From NCBI GenBank assembly GCA_016200825.1, contig JACQEA010000181.1:1-9342 (forward strand): 9,342 nucleotides of DNA. Direction: 5' to 3'. Below are positions 1 through 4,052 of the stretch, piece by piece. The DNA comes from Chloroflexota bacterium. GTDB taxonomy: Bacteria; Chloroflexota; Anaerolineae; UBA4142. Each line of letters starts with the position of its first letter. The stretch's first letter is position 1. Made by a program: the position numbers and the translations under genes. The notes under the pieces are model-generated. The model was not told the DNA's origin, searched no databases, and was given only the letters and a program-made list of their open reading frames with translations.

Positions 1-78
1 AAAGATGTTGGCGTGGGATTGATTCGCGCAATTTTGCGCCAAGTGGAGGTGACGCCTGAGGAATGGAATAATCTTTAG
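1..78 (+). CDS. C-terminal end of an unidentified protein (partial)
   Basis: The first frame is open from the window edge to a TAG at 76-78 and gives 25 residues ending TPEEWNNL. The mix of charged and hydrophobic residues looks like a real protein end, but it is too short to assign a family. It lies upstream of the toxin-like relics and runs in the same direction. Its start is outside the window. Confidence 0.45.
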   Translation, partial: KDVGVGLIRAILRQVEVTPEEWNNL

Positions 79-129
79 GAGTAATTTACGAAACCGATTA
101 TTTTGGCGCAAGAAGCGAAAGGATAAATT

Positions 130-228
130 GAAGGTAGAAGAGTGGTAAAATATTTGCAACGAGATGTGTTTATCATCACCGCTTTCTTCACCGATCAAGA
201 AAAGAAAGGAACGCGCTTCAGAATATAA
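130..228 (+). pseudogene. Relic: C-terminal half of a short toxin-like protein
   Basis: This frame has a stop just before it (TAA at 124-126) and no start codon upstream, yet it encodes RRVVKYLQRDVFIITAFF followed by TDQEKKG and ends with TAA at 226-228. The pattern, a basic beta strand, then FIITAFFTD, then a KKG turn near the end, is the usual C-terminus of small nuclease/RelE-like proteins of the DUF4258/PBECR type that are common in toxin-antitoxin areas. No N-terminal half precedes it in frame. I read it as the leftover of a deleted gene. The family assignment is from memory of the pattern and is tentative. Confidence 0.4.
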
Positions 229-317
229 TCACAGTCAAACACCCACTCATAGCGGGACGTGATGATGATGTGCAACAAACACTGAAGAATCCAAATGAGA
301 TTCGCGTGAGCAAGAGT
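225..317 (+). pseudogene. Relic: N-terminal half of a similar short toxin-like protein
   Basis: In the third frame the sequence reads IITVKHPLIAGRDDDV then QQTLKNPNEIRVSKS. The HPxxxGRxxxVxxxLxxPxEI pattern is the typical N-terminal half of the family whose C-terminal half may be seen at 130-228. After codon 315 the frame stays open but the expected YR strand and TAF strand are missing, and the remaining frame runs into brnT in the wrong phase. The only start codon in frame is GTG at 270, in the middle of the motif. The piece overlaps the preceding relic by four bases. Confidence 0.4.
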
Positions 318-388
318 TTGCTGACATTCCGCTCCAACGCGCAAGTGATCTCGCAAACGGATAACAGACTCACCTATGGACTTGACCA

Positions 389-694
389 ATGGAATTCAAA
401 TGGGATCCGCAGAAAGCGGCGAAGAACCTACGCAAGCACAAAGTCTCCTTCAAAAAGGGAGCGACGTTGTTCAATGACCCGCTCAGTGCTACCGTCCCTG
501 ACCCTGACCACTCGGACGAAGAAGGCCGATACATCATAGTTGGTATATCGAATCGTTTTCGACAGTTGATTGTATCTTTCGCGGAACAAGGCGACCGCAT
601 TCGGATTACACCTGCACTTGCGTGCGGTGCAAGTGTCAGTGCGCGCGAATTGACACGCGCCGAAAGGAAAGCATATGAAAAAGAAACTCCGTAA
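389..694 (+). CDS. brnT: BrnT-family toxin with an internal insertion
   Basis: This 101-residue protein matches BrnT, a RelE/ParE-fold ribonuclease toxin of type II toxin-antitoxin modules that blocks translation by cleaving RNA. The usual landmarks are in order: MEFKWDPQKAAKNLRKHKVSF at the start, FNDPLSATVPDPDHS near residues 28-42, the strand RQLIVSF, GDRIRI near 68-73, and a basic ELTRAERKAYE helix at the end. The family usually has RIRIISAR; here about nine residues (TPALACGAS plus one) interrupt it, caused by a 27-bp palindromic insertion that keeps the frame. The insertion is next to the strand that carries functional residues in relatives, so activity may be reduced. No strong ribosome site precedes the ATG. 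Its last 20 bases overlap the downstream antitoxin gene. Confidence 0.88.
   Translation: MEFKWDPQKAAKNLRKHKVSFKKGATLFNDPLSATVPDPDHSDEEGRYIIVGISNRFRQLIVSFAEQGDRIRITPALACGASVSARELTRAERKAYEKETP
609..635 (+). repeat. 27-bp palindromic insertion inside brnT
   Basis: The arms CACTTGC (615-621) and GCAAGTG (629-635) are perfect inverted repeats around a 7-base loop. Removing exactly 609-635 joins ATTA to TCAGTGCG and restores Ile-Ile-Ser-Ala-Arg, the usual BrnT sequence; removing 608-634 instead would give Ile-Val-Ser-Ala-Arg. The insert is 27 bases, a multiple of three, and contains no stop in this frame. No clear target duplication is seen. Confidence 0.7.
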
Positions 695-920
695 TGAAAT
701 GGATGACGAACTGCGCTCGGAATATGATTTGCGCGAACTACTCAAGGGCGCTGCCCGAGGGAAATACACGGAACGATACCGCGCTGGCACGAACTTGGTG
801 TTACTAGCCCCCGATGTAGCAGAGGCGTTCCCGAACGAACAAGCAGTGAATGAAGCGCTGCGCTTGGTACTTCAGTTGACCACGATTCCAGAGAGCAAGA
901 AGCGAACAGTCAAAGCGTAA
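675..920 (+). CDS. BrnA-like antitoxin of the brnT pair
   Basis: The protein has 81 residues. It starts with a basic, then acidic stretch (MKKKLRNEMDDELRSEYDL), continues with RGKYTERYRAGTNLVLL, and ends with a predicted helix pair around VAEAFPNEQAVNEALRLVL. This layout, an N-terminal toxin-binding segment followed by a short strand and a ribbon-helix-helix-like DNA-binding end (LAPDVAEAF...VNEALR), is what is seen in partners of BrnT toxins. Function: to bind and neutralise BrnT and to repress the shared operon. The ATG at 675 is preceded by GAAAGGAAAG, a fair ribosome site, and lies inside the last codons of brnT, so translation is probably coupled. Toxin-first order is the usual order of brnT modules. 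The name is by context plus pattern; a strict BrnA domain match is not certain. Confidence 0.7.
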   Translation: MKKKLRNEMDDELRSEYDLRELLKGAARGKYTERYRAGTNLVLLAPDVAEAFPNEQAVNEALRLVLQLTTIPESKKRTVKA

Positions 921-999
921 CGAATTGAACGCCGCCAAACTTTACAGTGACCCGAATTACAACTTATCCAACTGACGCGATCAAGGAAGGAGCGCGAAT

Positions 1000-1211
1000 A
1001 TGGCTCAAGTAAAAGTCTACTACGACCAAGTCGGGAGTACCCTCACGGTTTGGTTTGGCAACCGCAAGATGAATATGTGGCTGAAGAAACGGGCGACGAA
1101 ATAGTTCTGATGAAGGACAAGCCGGGCTTTGTCATTGGATTTGAAAAGTTGAATTTCTCTGTTCCCAAGTCCGCCCATTTGTAGGTTGCATTTGAAACTA
1201 TAGCCGCGTGA
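1000..1211 (+). pseudogene. DUF2283 family protein, broken by a frameshift and a nonsense codon
   Basis: From ATG 1000, after a good ribosome site (GGAAGGAG at 985-992), the frame reads MAQVKVYYDQVGSTLTVWFGN, the start of a DUF2283 protein. At about 1062 the match moves to another frame: PQDEYVAEETGDEIVLMKD, then FVIGFEKLNFSV. Adding one C between 1061 and 1064 repairs the join (GN-PQDEY). The second frame then meets TAG at 1182-1184, but the match goes on behind it as VAFETIAA to TGA at 1209-1211, so the TAG is an internal nonsense codon. DUF2283 proteins are about 70 residues, often encoded beside small toxin-like genes; their function is not well established. Two independent lesions indicate a real pseudogene and not a single sequencing error. 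Confidence 0.8.
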
Positions 1212-1241
1212 AAGCGCGTCCGCAAATTTTTTTCCGCGTAC

Positions 1242-1270
1242 TTGACTTGCCGGAACATCGTGGCTATAAT
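1242..1270 (+). promoter_or_regulatory. Sigma-70-type promoter of the exosortase locus
   Basis: TTGACT at 1242-1247 and TATAAT at 1265-1270 are separated by exactly 17 bases. This is the best promoter match seen in the window. Transcription should start near 1277 and give a leader of about 245 bases before the PEP-CTERM-like gene at 1523, crossing the palindromic repeat at 1344-1444. Confidence 0.75.
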
Positions 1271-1301
1271 CCGCCCAGCTTTTAGAAAAGAGAGGGGAGC
1301 G

Positions 1302-1451
1302 ATGACCGGCTCTCGTTACGCGCGCCGCCGCCCGAATTTGTGTGTCATTGCGAGGAGCGAAAGCGACGAAGCAATCCCCAAATTGAAATTGGGAGATTGC
1401 ATCGCGGAGTTTACACTGAGCAGAGCGAATGTGCTCGCAATTACATGGTAA
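1302..1451 (+). other. Possible leader open frame, mostly made of repeat
   Basis: The ATG at 1302 follows a purine-rich GAGAGGGGAG stretch and opens a frame of 49 codons: MTGSRYARRRPNL, then the palindromic repeat in the VIA frame, then Thr-Trp and TAA at 1449-1451. Only the first 14 codons are not repeat. It may be a leader peptide, a gene stump with a repeat inserted, or chance. It would end 71 bases before the next gene. Confidence 0.2.
1344..1444 (+). repeat. Class 1 palindromic repeat, copy A
   Basis: It begins GTCATTGCGAG and ends CTCGCAATTAC, one base from the exact inverse. Internal arms GAAGCAATCCCC and GGGAGATTGC give the typical double-hairpin layout. Positions 1403-1436 carry a 34-base module also found in the class 2 copies at 2279-2395 and 8916-9031. 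The copy lies in the leader between the promoter and the PEP-CTERM-like gene. Confidence 0.8.
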
Positions 1452-1452
1452 T

Positions 1453-1491
1453 ACCTTCCGTTTCACGCGTTTATGCGCGTGGGCGAAAGGT
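1453..1491 (+). promoter_or_regulatory. Leader hairpin upstream of the PEP-CTERM-like gene
   Basis: CACGCG (1464-1469) and CGCGTG (1476-1481) pair perfectly around a 6-base loop, and ACCTT (1453-1457) can pair with AAGGT (1487-1491) around an internal loop. It ends 20 bases before the ribosome site AAGGAGGGG. There is no run of T, so it is not an intrinsic terminator. I do not recognise a riboswitch class in it. Confidence 0.35.
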
Positions 1492-1522
1492 GTTTTGCAT
1501 TTTTCAATCCCAAGGAGGGGAA

Positions 1523-2217
1523 ATGAAAAAAATAATTACGCACCCCGCACCCCGCACCCCGCGCTAGCATTCCTTGCCGCGTTGCTGCTGGTGCTAGGCG
1601 CGCCGCATCAATCCCAGGTTTCCGCCGCGCCGCTCTCCGCGACCGCGGGTCCAAACTATGCCGGGACGGCAACAAGCGCGACATGGAGTAGTCCCAGCAA
1701 CGCGACGGGAAGCCCTGACAATAATTGTGCCATAAGTACTGCTCCGTCTGTTACTATCGATCTGACCGCCTTTGGATTCAGTATTCCGGCAGGGAGCACA
1801 ATAACAGGAATCCTGGTTGAGCCCAAAATAGGCCAATTCGTGGTTGCATCCAGCATAAGTGCGCAACTATTGAAGGGCGGGTCGCCGACTGGTAGTTCCA
1901 AGACTTTGAGTTCGACCAGCGTTGGCGGTGTCTGCTCTCTTACTGTATTCGGCTCAATGGGTGGAACTGGAGACACCTGGGGTGCATCATTAACGTCGAG
2001 CGACGCCAATGCCTCGAATTTCGGAGTGCGAATTACTGGTTCCACAAATAACTCAACGCATCTGGACGCAGTACGAATCACAGTCTTCTATGATCCGGGA
2101 GCCGCAGATGTTCCAGAAGCAAATACGCTGTTGTTATTCGGCGGCGGTCTTGGCGGACTGGCAACGTGGTTGGGTTGGCAGAAAAGCAAATTGCGCGCGC
2201 GCCAAAATAAAAATTAA
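1523..2217 (+). CDS. Secreted protein with PEP-CTERM-like sorting tail; signal peptide out of frame
   Basis: The likely start is ATG 1523, right behind AAGGAGGGG (1512-1520). The encoded MKKIITHPAP is a signal peptide start, but this frame ends at TAG 1565-1567. The rest of the protein lies in another frame: hydrophobic core ALAFLAALLLVLG, a cleavage region VSAAP, then about 180 residues rich in Ser, Thr and Gly. This part shows repeated strands (ITGILVEPKIG, DTWGASLTSSDANASNFGV, HLDAVRITVFYDP) typical of a beta-sandwich surface domain. It has two Cys (NNCAIS, GGVCSL) that could pair. The end is a tripartite sorting signal: VPEAN, hydrophobic LLLFGGGLGGLATWLGW, basic KSKLRARQNKN. Such tails are recognised and cut by exosortases, one of which is encoded 290 bases downstream. 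The frame break lies at a 3 x 7-bp repeat; one copy or four copies would restore one frame. An upstream ATG at 1429 in the right frame lies inside a repeat and lacks a signal peptide start. Confidence 0.75.
1541..1561 (+). repeat. Tandem repeat (CACCCCG) x 3 in the signal peptide
   Basis: Three exact 7-bp units lie between codon 6 and the hydrophobic core of the secreted protein. Because 7 is not a multiple of 3, gain or loss of units changes the frame. With 3 units the ATG frame stops at 1567; with 1, 4 or 7 units it joins the mature protein. Confidence 0.85.
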
Positions 2218-2243
2218 CCACGAAGGACACGAAGGACACAAAG
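2216..2243 (+). repeat. Short tandem repeat (CGAAGGACA x 2) after the secreted protein gene
   Basis: Two exact 9-bp units at 2221-2229 and 2230-2238 follow AACCA and precede CAAAG. Dispersed sequences of the type AACCACGAAGGACACGAAGG are common in environmental bacterial genomes. No hairpin potential is seen. It starts at the stop codon of the secreted protein. Confidence 0.6.
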
Positions 2244-2278
2244 ATAAAAAATTTTTCTTCTGAACAAGAGGTACAATT

Positions 2279-2395
2279 GTCATTCTGAGCACATTCGCTT
2301 CGCTCAGTGTAAACTCCGCGAAGAATCTCGCGAGAAACTTGATCTTTCAAAGTACTTTGCGAGATTCTTCGGTCGCTTCGCTCCCTCAGAATGAC
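2279..2395 (+). repeat. Class 2 palindromic repeat, copy E
   Basis: The perfect ends GTCATTCTGAG and CTCAGAATGAC enclose inner arms such as GAATCTCGC and GCGAGATTC. Positions 2287-2320 are the 34-base module shared with copies A and H. It fills the gap between the secreted protein and the exosortase gene and could act as a transcript hairpin there. Confidence 0.85.
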
Positions 2396-2477
2396 AGGGT
2401 AGCAACTTGCGTTAATTAGGATTGAATTGCAAGCAAGCTCGGATTATGCGCAGCAAGATTTTTCACGAGCAACTCAC

Positions 2478-2492
2478 GGCGAATGCTTCGCC
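2478..2492 (+). repeat. Small hairpin upstream of the exosortase start
   Basis: GGCGAA (2478-2483) and TTCGCC (2487-2492) pair perfectly around TGC, ending 15 bases before the ATG at 2508. It resembles the dispersed GGGGCGAAGCATTCGCC motif known from many genomes. It lies where a ribosome site should be, and no clear ribosome site is visible. Confidence 0.5.
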
Positions 2493-2507
2493 CCTACGTG
2501 ACAACGC

Positions 2508-3431
2508 ATGAATTCCAAATCGTTTCAGCACGTCAACGCGCGTTGGCGCGCGTTTTTTTTCGTCGCGGCGCTTTTTGTTTTTCTTCCCACTTTCGTTTGG
2601 CTTTTCGACGCGTGGCAAAGCGATCCATATTACTCGCACGGACCGCTTGTCGTGCTTGTCTCGCTCTATTTTTTCTGGACGCGCCGCCGCGTCATTGCGA
2701 GGACTGCGAGCGAAGCGAAGCAGGACGAAGCAATCCCCTTGTTACGTGGAGATTGCTTCGCCTCTGCGAGGCTCGCAATGACGTCGAATAATTTCGGTTT
2801 CGCATTACTCGCGATTGCCCTCGCTCTCCATCTCTACGCGATCACTTGGCGCGCGTATTACATTTCCGCGCTGATGATTCCGCTCGCGCTCTTGGGCTTG
2901 CTCGTCGTCCTCTATGGCGCGCGCATCGCGAAAAATTTTTTGTTCCCACTCGCGTTTCTCGTTTTGATGGTGCCGCTTCCACTCGCAGAACAAATCGGTC
3001 CCGTTCTGGAAGGATGGACCGCAGCGAGCGCGACCGCGCTCGCGCAAATATTCGGCGTGCCCGCGACAAATAATGGCTCGCAAGTTTTTCTGGCTAATTC
3101 TGCGTTCACGGTTGGAATTCCGTGCGGCGGTTTGCGCTCGCTGATCGCGATGATCACATTGACGACGCTATTCGCGTACATCATGCAGGGCGCGGCGTGG
3201 GCGCGCGGCGCGATTTTCTGCGCGGCAATCCCCATCGCGCTCGCGGCGAATACGTTGCGCATCGCACTTTTATTTTTTGTTGCGCAACAGTGGGGCGCGG
3301 ATGCCGGTTTGACGTTTTTTGATTCGTGGTCGGGCTCAGTTTTATTTTTCGCCGCGTTTGCGATGCTTCTTCTCGCTGCCAAAGCAATTGGACTCCGGCG
3401 CGTGCGCTGGCAAGTGGTGCTGCCACAATGA
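2508..3431 (+). CDS. Exosortase-family membrane transpeptidase
   Basis: This 307-residue protein has about eight hydrophobic segments and the exosortase landmarks: SDPYYSHGPLVVLV near residues 42-55, PLAEQIGP and EGWTA in the middle, the catalytic Cys206 in GIPCGGLRSL, and Arg251 in ANTLRIALLF. The third family residue, a His normally four before a Gly in the last-but-one segment, appears to be Asp272 (FFDSWSG). Exosortases cut the sorting tail of secreted proteins at the cytoplasmic membrane; the likely substrate is the gene just upstream. Residues 62-92 (VIARTASEAK...RLAMT) are encoded by an inserted palindromic repeat and lie in the loop after a membrane segment, so the original protein was about 275 residues. 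The stop overlaps the ATG of the EpsI-like gene by four bases (ATGA), indicating coupled translation. The exact exosortase subtype cannot be told. Confidence 0.88.
   Translation: MNSKSFQHVNARWRAFFFVAALFVFLPTFVWLFDAWQSDPYYSHGPLVVLVSLYFFWTRRRVIARTASEAKQDEAIPLLRGDCFASARLAMTSNNFGFALLAIALALHLYAITWRAYYISALMIPLALLGLLVVLYGARIAKNFLFPLAFLVLMVPLPLAEQIGPVLEGWTAASATALAQIFGVPATNNGSQVFLANSAFTVGIPCGGLRSLIAMITLTTLFAYIMQGAAWARGAIFCAAIPIALAANTLRIALLFFVAQQWGADAGLTFFDSWSGSVLFFAAFAMLLLAAKAIGLRRVRWQVVLPQ
2535..2560 (+). terminator. Terminator-like hairpin inside the exosortase 5' end
   Basis: AACGCGCG (2535-2542) and CGCGCGTT (2547-2554) pair perfectly around TTGG and are followed directly by T to position 2560, a run of eight T in all. 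This has the form of an intrinsic terminator, although it lies at codons 10-18 of the exosortase gene. If it works, it would stop transcripts whenever ribosomes do not load at 2508. Confidence 0.45.
2691..2782 (+). repeat. Class 1 palindromic repeat, copy B, in frame within the exosortase
   Basis: Perfect 11-base ends GTCATTGCGAG and CTCGCAATGAC enclose inner arms GAAGCAATCCCC and GGAGATTGCTTC. It is read in the frame starting GTC-ATT-GCG and adds about 31 residues to the exosortase without a stop. Confidence 0.9.
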
Positions 3432-3972
3432 TTTCATTTCGATCCGTTATCCTGTTCGCGATCCTTTTCGTCGCCGCGATTGCGACCGTGATCATCAGCG
3501 CGCGTCCCGTGCCGCCGGTTCCAAAGCCGAACGCGGTTGCTACTTGGACGCCGTTGAATTCGTACTTGATTGATGTTGCCGGCTGGTACGAAATCACACC
3601 CAACGAAAGCGCGGTCTTTAGTCCATTCGATTTAAGTATTGAGGGATTAAAATCTTTGCCGGCAATTGTCGGCAGTTGGCGCGGTGAACCGTACGATATG
3701 GGACCGGCGATAGATCAGTGGTTTGAAAATCCCGATCTCGCGCTCTCGAATTTTTATCGCGATGATCGCGGACATCAGGCGTGGCTGTCAGTGTTCGGCT
3801 CGCGCGGGCGCAAGAGTTACGTTTTATTCGAGTCAACCGCGATCCGGAAAAGGGAGTGCTGACGATGCGCCTGCATATTCCGGTGATCTCCACCGACACG
3901 GACGCGTTCAACGCGGGCGCGGATTTTCTCCGCGCGTTATTTCCACAAGTCACGAGTTGGCGGCGATTTTGA
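3428..3972 (+). pseudogene. EpsI/DUF3485-like exosortase partner with its middle deleted
   Basis: The ATG at 3428 overlaps the exosortase stop. The first part has an N-terminal membrane anchor (VILFAILFVAAIATVII), then a soluble region with GSWRGEPYDMG and SNFYRDDRGHQAWLSVFG up to SYVLFE (about residue 135). This is the first half of an EpsI-type protein (DUF3485), which typically is made with an exosortase and affects the same sorting or polymer export. The frame then drifts and stops at TGA 3860-3862. The family's C-terminal part is found in another frame from about 3832: VNRDPEKGVLTMRLHIPV, then FLRALFPQVTSWRRF, ending TGA 3970-3972. The stretch between, where relatives have the HxPxxCxPxxGW motif, is missing, about 60-70 residues judged from memory of family length. 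A deletion that also shifted the frame explains this. Confidence 0.75.
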
Positions 3973-4023
3973 TGTATGGAATGCTGCCGACCTATCCCCT
4001 TGCTCCCCTTCCCTTTTTCTCTT

Positions 4024-4041
4024 TATCCGCGTTATCCGCGT
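4024..4041 (+). repeat. TATCCGCGT tandem pair between convergent genes
   Basis: Two exact 9-bp units, 4024-4032 and 4033-4041, lie in the 80-base gap between the EpsI-like relic and the convergent membrane protein gene. Similar TTATCCGCGTTCGTCTGCGTCC strings are dispersed in related genomes. No terminator hairpin is visible in this gap. Confidence 0.5.
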
Positions 4042-4052
4042 TCGTCTGCGTC

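Noticed and set aside
195..389. Minus-strand open frame of 64 codons opposite the toxin relics
   Set aside because: It is antisense to two recognisable relic fragments, has no ribosome site, and its composition follows from the other strand.
428..790. Minus-strand open frame of 120 codons over brnT and the antitoxin
   Set aside because: It is the mirror of two well-supported genes; the Ser/Arg-rich product matches nothing.
921..999. Short frame ending KLYSDPNYNLSN before the DUF2283 relic
   Set aside because: It could be the end of a lost gene, but it has no start and is too short for any claim.
1340..1500. Possible c-di-GMP riboswitch or sigma-54 promoter in the leader
   Set aside because: None of the conserved riboswitch blocks could be found, and no GG-N10-GC spacing fits a sigma-54 site.
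2483..2791. Alternative plus-strand frame over the exosortase 5' part
   Set aside because: The overlapping frame from 2508 carries the YSHG motif and the membrane segments; this one is Arg/Ala-rich shadow sequence.
2912..3382. Minus-strand frame of 156 codons opposite the exosortase
   Set aside because: The frame stays open because of GC-rich codon bias of the true gene; no motif is present.
3973..4052. Bidirectional terminator between the convergent genes
   Set aside because: Only pyrimidine-rich and tandem-repeat sequence is seen; no stable hairpin with a T run could be found.
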